Positions 1 to 11,990 of a stretch of 64,000 bases of DNA are shown in pieces. The DNA is from Isoetes taiwanensis. Lineage: Eukaryota; Streptophyta; Lycopodiopsida; Isoetales; Isoetaceae. The DNA is taken from the NCBI GenBank assembly GCA_021234155.1, contig JAJEKV010000095.1:447966-511965 (forward strand), written 5' to 3'. Positions within the stretch are counted from its first letter, which is position 1. Every line of letters begins with the position of its first letter. The notes beneath the pieces are model-generated. The model saw only the letters and a program-made list of their open reading frames with translations, did not search any database and was not told where the DNA came from. Position numbers and translations under genes: made by a program.

Positions 1-1299
1 TTTGAGTGTCTTGGTGAATTCAAGAGCTATGATTTTGCACCTTCAATATTTTTGTAATGGGATAAAAAAGTGAAATATAACCACGATATTGTGCTTCTTA
101 TATTTTGGATGTACCATGTCATCTACTCATGCTAATCGCATCGATCCGAGACATCGGATCGCCATTCTAGAATGGGACGAGCATGCATGTCATGCATGCA
201 TGCGGGCGACGCATGCCCGTTTTGGGTTGGGAGTTCGCTATTTCGGTAGCGTTTTACGCATCCCGTCTCCACGGCGCTTCCTCTTCTCAGCGGTACCTTA
301 TTCTCTTTGAATTGTTCCCAGGCGGGGGGAGGGGCTTCTTCTGCCTGGTTTAGCGCCACTTTGGCGTATCTTTCTTTACTATCCTTTAGGCCTTTGGCCT
401 CGTCTGTCGTGACCTTAGGTCCTCGATCCTAGTTTGTAAGGAAGTTCTCACGGTAGTCGGGCGGTTTTGTTGGTTTCTTCGCGAGTCCCATTCTAGAATC
501 GCGATCGATCCGAGACATCGGATCGCCATTCTAGAATGGGGACGAGCATGCATGTCATCATGCATGCGGGGACGTATGCCGATTTTGGGTTGGGAGTTAA
601 GCTATTTGGTGGCGTTTACGCATCCACGTCTCATCGGCGTTTCCTCTTCTCTCGGCCCGGTACCTTATTCTCTTTGAACCCACCCTCCCCCTTCTTTGTT
701 TATTATATTTTGTACAAGTTACATTTTATCATGTTTTTCCACATTTTGGGTGATGCTTTTTCCACCCGTGGGTGATGCTATTCTTCGGTATGTTTTCGTT
801 TGTTGTGTTGGTGATGTGCGGTACGGGTTGGCGGCGTCCATTTCGACTTCTCCATGCGAGGGTTTTGGGAGCGATTCTAGGCCTTTACGTTTGTCTAGCC
901 CCTTGCCGAAGGCTTATCACTAGGGTTTTCCTCGAAAACCCGAAAGGCCGGGTTTTAATCCGGTGATAAGCTTTCGGCGGTACATCGACCACTCATCTAT
1001 TAGCATTGTATTTGTTTTGGGGTCCAAATGATATAATTGGATTTTCCTTTATTTTTTTCATGGGTAGTTCGCGATGTAATGCTACCCAATCATCCCACCA
1101 TTGTAGAAAATCTACTGAGATGAATGAGAAGCCTATCTATGGCGGTTTGTTGGTTTCTTGCGAGTCCCATTCTAGAATATATGATATGCCAATGATAAAT
1201 AATACTCTAGACACTGAAGGCCAATAAAAATATGAAGTTGAAAATATCATATACTTGAAACAACACTATAAATACAAAGTGCTAAGCTCATAAGGAGCA
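1..1299. repeat. Left copy of a 257-bp direct repeat, interrupted by an insertion
   Basis: Bases 1-136 and 1179-1299 together match 3451-3707 almost base for base. The two halves are separated by the 1042-bp insertion 137-1178. The repeat begins TTTGAGTGTCTTGG and ends CATAAGGAGCA. It may extend left beyond the window. The pair brackets 1300-3450, so it could be the LTRs of a small retroelement or a simple tandem duplication; I see no TG..CA ends or primer-binding site that would settle this. Confidence 0.85.
137..1178 (+). mobile_element. Insertion made of two head-to-tail TIR units (MITE-like array)
   Basis: The insertion is defined exactly by the uninterrupted copy of its target at 3586/3587. 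Left flank CTAAT and element end AGAAT share AAT, so a 3-bp target duplication or microhomology is possible. It contains a short unit (about 360 bp) and a long unit (about 650 bp). Each begins ATTCTAGAATGGGAC and ends with the reverse complement, GTCCCATTCTAGAAT. Units are separated by a spacer containing the palindrome GATCCGAGACATCGGATC. A related three-unit array lies inverted at 52972-54370. No coding capacity is evident; short ORFs here do not look like genes. Confidence 0.75.
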
Positions 1300-1305
1300 A
1301 ATACA

Positions 1306-3060
1306 AACTTGCTAAGCATGTGTCTCTTGCGTTTGTTAGCGATTACTTTTGCCCGCTATTCCGCCGGTTTTCAATGGGATCTGTACTTTGTCTACTTTTT
1401 TGCGGCATTGTTCCACAAAATGTTTGATCCTGAAATTCCGTATCTAATTTGATATTTAGCACTTCATTTTGATTAATGTCTTCAATTTCAGATGAGGGCC
1501 CATCCGAGGTCTCGATCCACCACGTCTTTGCTTTATCCAAGATCATTTTCGGGCAACTTGGATAGTTCTTTGGCGAAATCTCTTGAATTGGTTCCGGAGT
1601 CCTCGTGCTTCTTCTTGATCAGCAGGTAGATCCCTGTATTACAATCTTTTCGAAATCCCCGCTTTAAAGTCGGAAGATTTCCCATCTCTTAGGCAAAGGT
1701 CATGAGACTTTCGTTCCCATGATTAGAGTCATTGCAATCGTTTTAGACTAGCTTTTTGATTGAGATCATTATGAAACCTTGTATGGATGTTTTTGCGGAT
1801 GGCATTATGAAATCGTTATGTGACATGTAATGGCACGCAGTCGAGAAGGATGGAAAAGTAGGTACGGATGTTCTTCGTTAGTGTTAAAGAATGCGTTACA
1901 AAAGTCTTTTTCTTGCTAATTAAATCCTTATGTTTTCCGGGACTCTCTTTGTGCCAATATAAGATGGAGACCATTTTGGTGCTTTTATTGGTATGGATTA
2001 GCATTTTGGTACTACAGAATTTAAAGGTAATGATTTAACACTTACAAAATTGAATGGCCTTTTCAGTGTAACATGCATTTGTGTGTAAACGCAGGCTAGC
2101 TCACTGGAGTGCAGTCTACAATTCTGGATCTACAATCTTTTGCAAGTAATATTCGTCTAATTCATATGGCTAAATGGACAAGTTTATTTACGTATCTTAC
2201 AACTTTCTCCATCAACTAGTAGAAAATGCATATGTGATGGCATCTGCCCTGTTTTATCTCTGAGGCCAAGAAAGGTAATGGCACTTATTTCGATTTTGTT
2301 AAGTCTGATCCATCTTATTCTGTTTTTTTATTCTGAATCTGATCCATCTTATTCTGCAGTTGAGGACCAACCATTATTCCTTTTCACTTAAGGTGAGATT
2401 ATTAAGAGCAACCATAATGGAAAATTCTTTTTCTGTTGGTTTTTAGTTTCTGTTAGCAGCAAATTAAGAATGCAATTAACATGTAGATAATAGAGATTGC
2501 AGGTTTGAATGCATCTAGAAAGCTGGAGAAGCAGTTAAAAGAAGAAAAGCGAACACAATATACAAAGGCGGATTCAAATTTGTTGCCTCAACCTCAACGA
2601 ACTACTCACAAATTGCTTCGAGTGAGTCTTTTCCTCATGTATTCTGCATTAGATTTGACAACAAGTCTGCTTTAGGAAAATGTTGTACTTAGTTTATAAT
2701 CCTAAGCTGATAACAGAATATGTTGTCTTACTTTTCCATGTCTTACATTAGCTGATAACATAACAGAATAACTTTTCCATGTCTTTCATAAGCTGATAAC
2801 AGAATATCATGAGAAAAGAAATTGTTAGACCGTGCTTTTTGGAATATTTCTACAACAAAATTTACTGCTCAACACTTATGCTGGTTTTTGTATAGCTGCA
2901 TGCCCTTTTTTGCTGCATGCATGTTATTTCTGCATATTCTGCTAATGCAATAGCATCTTTTATAGGATGCCACGAAAGGGATCAGATCTTTGGGATAAGT
3001 TTTGCGTGAATGTGGTTAACGTTAACAATGATAATAGGGAATGGGATTGTGCATTTTGTG
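1306..3060 (+). pseudogene. 5' part of a hAT transposon (leader, introns and start of BED finger)
   Basis: This stretch is collinear with 15683-17440 inside the complete hAT element. It covers the untranslated leader and the first codons of the transposase. The ATG at 2967 opens MPRKGSDLWDKFCVNVV, the start of the BED zinc finger, and homology stops abruptly just after the first Cys pair (CAFC) at about 3060. From there the reading frame runs into unrelated sequence and stops at 3164. Intron-like sequence is retained, so the copy arose from DNA and not from cDNA. Identity is very high over 2000-3050 and lower over 1310-2000, where differences cluster at CAG/CTG positions. No hAT terminal repeats are present, so it cannot move by itself. 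Confidence 0.85.
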
Positions 3061-3450
3061 TATTGCTGCGCACATTTCCTCAACTATTGCAAGCTTGTAT
3101 TGCTTCTGTCAATATTCTGAACTTTGCAGAAACTATGCTGAATTTAAAGTTTTACTTACCATAATAGCACAAAAACAACAAGTCTTTATGTAAACAGAAT
3201 AATCAAAGTCTTGAAACATTCGTTCTGACTGCAGCAGCATTTGTCCTTCTTGTAACACTGAGAAAGTATGTGTGGTTTAAATGGTTACAACATCAATGCC
3301 CCTTTTTTATTGATACGCGCTTATAATAAAGATCATACATGTAAGATAATAAATATCTTCCTACAAAGTGCCTATCAAAATACCCTGAGTGAACAATGTT
3401 ATCTTGAATCCAAACAGGCAATATAATGCCTCTAACATGTGGTATCCATA
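3061..3450. other. Unassigned tail between hAT fragment and right direct repeat
   Basis: AT-rich sequence without a recognisable gene. It lies between the breakpoint of the hAT fragment and the right copy of the 257-bp repeat. I found no second copy of it in the window. Confidence 0.5.
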
Positions 3451-3707
3451 TTTGAGTGTCTTGGTGAATTCAAGAGCTATGATTTTGCACCTTCAATATT
3501 TTTGTAATGGGATAAAAAAGTGAAATATAACCACGATATTGTGCTTCTTATATTTTGGATGTACCATGTCATCTACTCATGCTAATATATGATATGCCAA
3601 TGATAAATAATACTCTAGACACTGAAGGCCAATAAAAAGATGAAGTTGAAAATATCATATACTTGAAACAACACTATAAATACAAAGTGCTAAGCTCATA
3701 AGGAGCA
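3451..3707. repeat. Right copy of the 257-bp direct repeat (empty target site)
   Basis: Matches 1-136 joined directly to 1179-1299. The junction GCTAAT/ATATGATATGCC at 3586/3587 is the unoccupied version of the site that holds the insertion 137-1178. The insertion is therefore younger than the duplication. Confidence 0.9.
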
Positions 3708-4118
3708 TAATCTAGTGGGAAGAGGACCATGTTGGTACTTTAATACAAAGGATTAGCACTCTATTTGCCTGTGTCGTGTACGATGGCAAGATCGCATTGA
3801 ACCATTGGGTCGCAATTTTGTTATCGAATGGCCCACAAGTTTATGTAAAAGCCATTGAAGTTGGTTAGGCATTAGAGTAGCGTCTTTGTATTTTGGCAAA
3901 GGAAGGGGTCATGATTTTGAATTCCAAGGTCCAAAATGAAAAACGAATAAAATGAGTGTTACTTACAAAATCTTATGGGGTGCCATGTTTAATCACAAAT
4001 GCCTCGATATTCAAAAGTATTTGTGGGCCTCAAGCAATGCCTCGATGGATTTTTAGAACTTCATAAATTCGCCTGGAAGATTCACCTTTTCCATACCCAT
4101 TCCATCAACTCCGGGCAT
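3708..4118. other. No gene seen
   Basis: AT-rich sequence with no supported coding region or repeat. Confidence 0.4.
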
Positions 4119-4485
4119 CGAGAGCTGTCGGATGGGCATATTTGCCCTTTATTCCTTGATCTGGACCATACATAGCGATCCTCATTTATGGGGTATGCCT
4201 GTACAAGTTTTTATACACAGTATATTAAGGTTTATAAAATACTATAAGATTTGAGGGAATGTACTTAATGGTGTTAATTTTGTACATGTATTGTAAGTTC
4301 TTAGGGGCTCTCGCTGCCCTACGTAACCCCCCGTGTGAATATGCACCCAAACCAAAGGGGGTTTCAGGGGGATTGTAATTAAAAAATGTTAGATGCAATG
4401 GTTTAGGTTAAGTAATGTTAATGGTAGTTATGTGTTGGTTGTTGTATTAAAAAAATTTTTGGGCCCTTCGGGCCCCTAGGGAAAC
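4119..4485 (+). mobile_element. Foldback repeat family, copy 1 (left arm missing)
   Basis: Begins near CGAGAGCTGTCGGATGGG and ends with the hairpin GGGCCCTTCGGGCCC preceded by an A/T run. Internal landmarks are GCTCTCGCTGCCCTACG and CCCCCCGTGTGAATATGC. The same landmarks occur at 13229-13860 and 50340-50690. The long left inverted arm seen in the 13.2-kb copy is absent here. It is a non-coding, probably MITE-like family that I cannot name. Confidence 0.7.
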
Positions 4486-6187
4486 AAAGAAATGGCAACA
4501 TATCTTGTGTAGAACTATAAAACCATTTATTTGATTTTTATTTCTCTTTGCAATGCAATATCCGTGAGTGACAAGATAAGTTTTATAATTGTACAATCTT
4601 TAGTTGAAAAGGGAGGCCAATAAACTTACATGAACAATATGATAATAAGACTCGTATTCATTGAAATAAATATGCAAGGTAATCATATGGGTAAGGCCCA
4701 ATTATGGGCAATTACAAAATGCCCACAACCAAACTGATGCAAAGTACCACAAATATTCAAGCAAGCTATCCACATTTTAATTCACATGGACTTGCGACTT
4801 GCCACCTGTATCAAACCTTATAACCGGTCTAGTAAATCAATTTGAGGAAAAAATGCAAAATGAGCAATGATTTTGCCATACAAAGAAGATATAAGGAGAA
4901 GCATGTCGCTGCTCATGGCCTTCGTGAACCCCTCGAATGTTGCAAGAGTAACTTAACAAGGTACTCTGTGTGTCAAGATTGGCATGGCATGCATTTATAT
5001 TTAAATTCCTTCACCGCTATTAAGATCAATAGTGGCTAAAATTCAATAAGTTAAAGTTAAAGTTGCATAGATGGAATAATATGTGGTTCTGCTGTCTAAG
5101 AGTCAACCTTTTCAAAAAGTAAATAACGTTCTTCACTTGATCCTTGAAGAAACAACAAATATGCTGCTGGAAGAGGTTTATTTGATGTTTCAAAGTCGGC
5201 TTGCGAAAAATGCTTACATGACATATAACTCCTCATGGAACATTACCTTCTAACTAAAGATACATGGAGATAGAAAGACATTATGTAACAACTAAATCGT
5301 TTCAAAATTTGTATCACCTTTTTTAGTATAGCCCTCAGATTATAAGTTGCAAGCCCAGCATTTCATTAGATTACATCTCATACCTTGGGATAAAGGGCCC
5401 TACAAGATCCACACCATGTTGCATAAAATTCGCAGAACAACTAACTTGTCACCGCATTTTCAAGCCGATCAACAAAGTCCCGCGGTTGTATAAATGTCAT
5501 ACATATTACGCGTGCACCTTCTTTTCTCCCATTATTTACACCATCTTTTGGTCCAAATTGCATCGCGGAACTGTAAAAATTGGTTCGCGGAGATGCATCC
5601 ATCTAATTTCGCAAATGTAAAATTTGGCTAGAATAATGTGCACATGGACGTGCTTGCCGCTGCGAACCAAGCGGACTAGGTGAAATGTCGCCAACTAGGT
5701 GAAACCTTGGATGTGCGGGTAGGCTCAGCCACGCCAGATAATACAAGAATGTATGGTTCCATATTTTCAAATGGCATTTGTTGTAAAATTTTACTAGTGG
5801 GCATATGTCGAAACTATCATTCCCTAAAATAATCTCTTTGCACTTTTTGGACTTCCACGGTTAGCATAGACTATGATAGGAGAATTTCCTAACACTACAG
5901 TTGAATTGAATGCATCATGAATAATACCGCATGAATAACCTTACCTCCCTATCAGTCTTCGTTGGACTCGCACAAGCCACTGTAATGATTTCTGAGGTGC
6001 TCGTAAGCCAAAGGTGCTACCAGAAAAATGCACCTAAGGAAGGAAGAAACAAGTTGATTTGCGGTGTTTACGGTGAAAAGGACCGCACATAAGCAAATCT
6101 AGTATGTTGCTTGGAATAGAAATGGCATTTAGTTGGGCCCGAAAATAAAAATCGTGCTTTCTCCGCGAGACTATAACTTATGCTCCT
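4486..6187. other. No gene seen
   Basis: AT-rich intergenic sequence. A 65-codon open frame at 4842-5039 has no recognisable motif and I do not support it as a gene. Confidence 0.4.
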
Positions 6188-6365
6188 ATGCCATCGCCTA
6201 CAGAGACGACCACTATGAGCAAACGATGGTTTTGATCTGAATTAACCAAATCAGACTAACAACAAACAAATCTTATGGCTTCATCTGCCACCACTATGAG
6301 CAAACGATGGTTTTGAAACCCGAATCAACCAAAATGGTATGGAAACAATAAAATCTTATGGCTTC
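6188..6365. repeat. Two-unit tandem repeat, about 85 bp
   Basis: The phrases CACTATGAGCAAACGATGG and TCTTATGGCTTCAT each occur twice in order with a spacing of about 85-100 bp. The second unit has diverged by small indels. Confidence 0.7.
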
Positions 6366-9300
6366 ATGCTTTTCTCAGATCTTATTGCAATCCCGGGTCT
6401 CAGTAAACTCCCTCCTCGAAAGGGCATGGCATGGTCGATCCCGACCTTCACAATACAAACATGAAGTCGGGCTTTGTTGCTGCCAGACGGATCCAAATAC
6501 ATAAAGCCCATCTGTAATCTAAACCAAAAAAGTTGGAGAAAAGGGAAAGTTCAGATTCTTCAAGCTCCATATTCTTAGTACTCAAGCAAAGAAAATCCAT
6601 GATTAGAGGATGATTTGCCATGGGCTTACAACAACGGCGAGGCCTACACTCACGAACCCTAAAAAAATATTTCGACCCAATGCATGCAGAGAGGTAAGCA
6701 TCTGCTCATTTAAAAGAAAAGGGGGGGCTAGACCATTGGAATATGTCATTAATAACTAAAATTGTGTATACGCGCTCTAGATGTACTGATTAGTAAGCCT
6801 CGTGCAATACGCCCATCAAATCATAGGAAAACCATAGCAAAAAACGTACAAAAATTCAAAACAAACCCCCTGTTATTTTGCTACATATTAGAATGTCAGT
6901 AAGAGGGGAATTTAAACCTCTAGTATACATACGAAAACATCGATAAAAAAACCCCTTCCAGACACTCACTTGGTTTATATTCTATATGAATCCTTTCCGT
7001 GTTTATACGGGGAAATTCACTATTGACACTTCTTATCCACAATTTGAATCCTTTCTCTTTCTGGTGAGACTCCATCAAACTTGGTTTGTGAAAGAAACTT
7101 TAATTTATAATGGCTGCAAATAATTGTGAGATTCTTGTTTCTTGCTTCAATGGTGAATTTTGCTCGTTTTTTACAGGCAGATGTTAAATGACTAGGAAAT
7201 AGCTTCCAATTTTGTACTAGAGAGTGGCATGTTGTCAGTTTTCAAGATTAGGAAAGATTTCATCCCGCCATATCAGAATATTCTTAAGAAGATTCTTCTA
7301 AGAAACCCTCTCAACCATCTTCAAAAAAACCCTCCAAATAAAAATCCCCGTAGTGACAAGGGATTCAAATTTTCTTCAGGAAGAGATCTATGGCATTACC
7401 TTCTTTGGTACTGGACTTTGTTTATGCATCTCTATTTGAAGCTTTATTTGCGAAGTCGCTACATCCAATGCTACATGAAACATAGAAAATAATATGCCCT
7501 AGAATACATAAAGCTATGGCGCCCATGCAAATCAAGCACCAGACATGCTGCCTTTACCAATCTGCAATTGTAGCAATCTCTAAGTTTGATTTGCGGAGAG
7601 GAGGCCCTTGCAAATCTATGTTCTCATTGTTGGCACATCCTTGCGAATTACCTTTTTTAAATGCTAAAACAAAACAGGAGAGACAAGAAACCTTTCCAAA
7701 ATATTAAGAACCTGCTTTGTCTAAAGCCTTTGGACCAATATCAAAATAAAGAGGCTTAACAATCTACTATTGATATAAACACACAAGAATAAGGGCCCTA
7801 AGCTTACTGTAGACTTTTGCTCCCCTCCATGTTTTAGCCTTTCATCCTTCCTTTGACAATTAAAAACAAATTCATACAAATACCTCTGTGTTCCACTTCC
7901 TGGGCCACCAGACGCTTTTTTGTCACTTTTATGCCCCGTTTCCAGGTCTTTCTAAGGCAATAGAAGATATAAGGCCTTCTAACACTCCCCATGAATGCAG
8001 GTGTTTTTGTGAAGACAACAATTCTCCATTTAGCTTAAGTGTGGCAACTGAATTTGCAAAAGTCTTACCAATCTGTCAAGGAATTCTAAAGAAGAAAATG
8101 CAATTGCATATAGAGGTATGCCTCTGAGACTGGCACATTGAATCCGGAAAGGAGAGCTTCTAGTCTACATTCTTTAGTATTAGATCCAACATGAAACGGA
8201 AAATAGACAGATAAAGAAATAAAGACTAAACTCAACAGAGTTGAAACCTAGCACGATAGTAGCTCCTGGAAGAATTTGCATCCATGCACGGAAAAGCGGT
8301 TGGCGCCTACAAATTAAGAAAAAGACATCCTTATGGTCCTCAAATCCATCATAAACATGGGATCTTTCGACGGGAAGGCTCACCATAGTCCAACAGCTCC
8401 CTCTCACTACCACAGCCTGGATACAGAGCTCCATCTTCAACCCCATAGTTGCTCGCATGCCAGAATCCTAAGCCGAACCGAATGTTTCACCTCTATGCTT
8501 TCTGGGCAAACCCTAACCCTACTGTAGACAAATCACACCCTTCTTTGCACTACAATAGCGTCGCGTGGTGTATGGGGTATGATGGATTCTCGTAAAATTT
8601 TTGCCTATATCTGGCAAAGTTGAGGAATTATAAATAACATTGCTATTATTTCCACATACATTGCCTGCCTATTAGGCATCCTTAAATTGAATCCAATGTT
8701 TGTACTAGAAATTGTCCGTTCTTTACTTAGTCCAACTAAGGATATTTCTACCATAGGATACCAGCCCCGCTTAAAGGCAAGACAAAATTTCATCTTCACA
8801 ACCGAATATAACAACTTCATATATTGCTGGAAGTTTTCCTACAACAACTGCAGGAGAGACAACAAGCCAAACTAAATAGATTCTAGGCTATAGCATACAA
8901 TGTCTATTACTAGGGTTTTTTACAGCATTGATGTCCAAGTACTTCAAGTTGGATTTAATACTCCATGCTTTTTGCCATAGCCAACATTTTTCCTATTAAC
9001 ATTTGTGACATTTCAAAAGCCTCAAGTAATCATTACCCAGGAATGGTTCATCTAGATGGAGGATACTTATAAATGAGAGATTAGATAGCGTATATAAATA
9101 AATAAAATGAGAAAACAATGAAATTGCTGCCACCTCGAGGAAGAATAAAGTCATTGCTATAGAAGTTTTATCATACTGGATTTTAAATTCAAGCAATGCT
9201 TGTAATGGAGGCATTCAGGAATGGACTACTTCAACAATGTTTATGAAGAGCAAAGCTATGATCCTTTATGGATCTGATAGCCTGGACCTAGAAAAGGTGA

Positions 9301-9384
9301 CACCAATTCCATGATAGTTGAATATGTGACATATGTGATATAGTAGAGAAAACATCAACTCATGTAAATGGCCTCTTCTTAAAA
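6366..9384. other. No gene supported
   Basis: AT-rich. The longest open frames (7229-7492, 8180-8458) encode 87 and 92 residues without any motif I recognise, without a neighbouring exon that continues them, and with A/T-driven composition. I see no RNA gene, transposon end or tandem repeat here. Confidence 0.4.
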
Positions 9385-10020
9385 CCCTTTTTCTTTTCTT
9401 TTTTTTTTCTTTTTTGAAGGACATCAAACCTTATTGAAAGTCCAGGCCAAAAGACAGATACAACTGCACCGGCGGGATCAAAATCTCAGAGGATAATCAT
9501 GATCCATTGAGTAGGATCACCAGCCTATGCATAAGACAACACACTCAAATAAATCTCAAAGATCAACTGTCGCTTAGCAGGAGCAAGCGAAGAGCAATGG
9601 TAGGCCTTAGCAATTCTATCTTGAGCGCCCTAGAGGACAACAACAACAGGAATATCCAAGCCCTTAAAAATACACAATTTTCTGCGCTTCTAAATAGACC
9701 ACAACAACCATCCTGACACTAAGTGAAAGGCGGCTTCACAACTTAGTTCAAGTATCCGGATAAATAGCCAAGAGCACTTGTTGACTTGTCAATGTCACAT
9801 GAGAAAGAGAAAGCAATCAAGACCAAACCAGTTGGAAGTGATCACCTAAACAAAAATAGTGCTCAATAGTCTCATCCCTTTGCTTGCATAGTGGGCAACA
9901 TGCTGACACTCGAGGGTCGAGTCTGTGGACAAGCACATTAACACAAGGGCATATATGAAGAATCTACCACCAAAGCACAACCACTTTAAAATGAAGCATA
10001 TCCCAAGTCTAGGAGCTGAA
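9385..10020 (-). mobile_element. 3' end of a LINE (L1-type) retrotransposon, truncated
   Basis: On the minus strand, bases 9800-9920 encode a zinc-binding reverse-transcriptase module (zf-RVT). The readable core is CCPLCKQRDETIEHYF, with paired Cys, then Glu-His. This module sits at the C-terminus of plant L1 reverse transcriptases. The long T-run at 9390-9415 is then the poly(A) tail of the element read on the plus strand, which fits the module lying just upstream of a LINE 3' end. No reverse transcriptase or endonuclease remains upstream, so this is a typical 5'-truncated insertion. In-frame continuity is limited to about 40 codons. Confidence 0.7.
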
Positions 10021-11219
10021 GCGTGTTCTTAAAACTAATGAAGCAAGAACTCCAAGAACTCCAAGTGAGACCAAATACATATGTCTTGGTAAAATAGGCA
10101 ATACCTTCGGACATAACTCTGAATTTGTAATAGTCCAAAAGATACTAAAATTATATGCGACTATATTGAGGTATGTAACCATTGAAAGGTTATAATCCAA
10201 TCTCATGCAATAACACAATAACATGTGTCATGTTCACATTCAAATGGTTTTTTACTTTCATGTTATTTAAAAAATCTTCATGCCATTTGCCATATTTTGC
10301 TCCATTTTTTCTAGATAAAGAAAGAAAAAAAGTAGAGCCATTTATGGATCATTGTAGTTTCAAAAGAGGGGATAAGTCCCGTTGTTTGGTTCTGAATGTT
10401 ATAAACACATATTAGATCAAATGATCATAGTAATATAGGAAACGAGACAGCCAAACCATACATATTTTTGAAGAACCATCACTACATGTGGATTTTCGTA
10501 AGAAATTGTGTAAAAGACCATATTGTGGTTTCTTACTAACTAATTATATTATTTATTTTTCTATGCTTTATGAATAACCATTGTGAATAGTCGCTATGAA
10601 TAAGCACCTCTTTTAGTAAAAAATATAAATAATCACTATGACAATTGATTTGGTCTTAAAAACCATACTATAATATCTAGCATTATAACAGGGGGTTTTT
10701 TTTCTGTTTTTGTACTGTTTTCTCTAAGGTTTTCATATGATTTGGTGGCCGTATTCATCCAGGTGTACTTCCGGGGTATTTCTAGAGTGCACCTTTTTGT
10801 TAGCCAGTTGATTTTACAAAGGGGCAAATCCTGCAGTGACTTTTTTTTTTTTTGGTCAGATCGAGTTACATCCGGCCACAAACCCTAACCTCCAGCTTCT
10901 CGATTCCACAAACCCTAACCTTGCCCTAATTCCGATGTCTCCAATTTCGACTGTCTTCACCTTTACTTGGTTGTTTGTAGCATTCAATGGGGAATCGGGT
11001 TCTTTGAATCTTGTCCGGGCAATGCAGCTAGATTCCCCTTGACCCGGGGCCATGCCTCATGACGTTTTGTTTCAAATCTGCGTTCTTCGTGCTAGTTTTT
11101 AGCTGCGGCGGTTGTGGGTATTGATGGTCAAGCCCGAAATCAGTCTGTCCAGGCGCCGTGGAGGGTTCATACTTTGTTCTCCGTTGAATGTGATAATTAT
11201 TTTGATTGGCAGACTGTAG
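10021..11219. other. No gene supported
   Basis: AT-rich up to about 10830, then a mixed stretch with two AAACCCTAACC phrases (10880 and 10910) of the telomere-like type often seen near plant promoters. These are too short to call a telomeric tract. Open frames at 10836-11234 overlap each other on both strands and carry no motif. Confidence 0.4.
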
Positions 11220-11990
11220 GAATCTCATGACCATGGCTTATATTGCAAACGGATTAGGTAGTGAAGCATTGCAAGTGTTTGACAATTGCCTTGGAAAAGA
11301 TATGCATAACCTTATATCTAAGAGTGGATTGGTCGAATGAAGCTAACATGGAAGCTCTTTATCTTTTCCAACAAATGCTTGACGTGGTATGGAGCCCAAT
11401 AAGATCACCTTTGTCGACATTCTAGATGCACATGCATGCTTAGCGACAATTGAATTTGGTAAGGAAATGCATTCTTTAGTCATACCTTTGCTGACCTTCA
11501 ATCCCGACCTCATTATTGGGTGTGGATGTCTCCGTGGATGCGTAAAATGGTGTTCAATGGGATGATTGAACAAGATGTAGTTTTGTGGAATGCCATGATT
11601 GCGATCTACGGGCAAAATGGCTATGACCGGGAGGCAATCCATCTTGTTTCACGATGAAATTAGGAGGAATTGCACCAAATGGAAAAAGCTTTATTGTTAC
11701 CCTTTGAGCTTTGTGCTCATGCGGGCCCTGAAGTGCGAGGAAGGCACCCACTATTTTGTTTCAACTTTGTCATGATCATGGTGTGGCACCATGGTCGAGC
11801 ACTATGGATGCATGATTGCTATTCTCGGAAGGGAGGGAAACTTGAAAAAGGCGGAGGATGTAATCCATTCTATGCCATTTCATCCGGATGGAATAACGTG
11901 GATGTCTTTGCTAAGTGCATGCAGCTTATATCAAGATTTTGAGCGTGGTAAATCTTGGCGGCATTACATGTTTTGAAATTGGAGCGAATA
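11220..11990 (+). pseudogene. Pentatricopeptide repeat (PPR, PLS/E class) pseudogene
   Basis: Several PPR signatures can be read on the plus strand in shifting frames. VWNAMIAIYGQNGYDREAI (about 11583-11640) is a repeat start of the plant combinatorial type. Residues VEHYGCMIAILGREGNL (about 11794) followed by KAEDVIHSMPFHPDGITW and SLLSACSLYQDFERGK are the usual last repeat and the start of an E motif. In intact genes these proteins act in organellar RNA editing or processing. Here the frame breaks several times, only about 250 codons' worth of sequence is present, and no organelle-targeting start or DYW end is seen. It is a decayed fragment. Confidence 0.8.

Noticed and set aside
1-3707. 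Calling the 257-bp direct repeats true LTRs
   Set aside because: No TG..CA ends, no primer-binding site or polypurine tract next to them, and the left border is at the window edge.
10880-10920. AAACCCTAACC phrases as telomeric repeat
   Set aside because: Only two separated copies; too short for an interstitial telomere tract.
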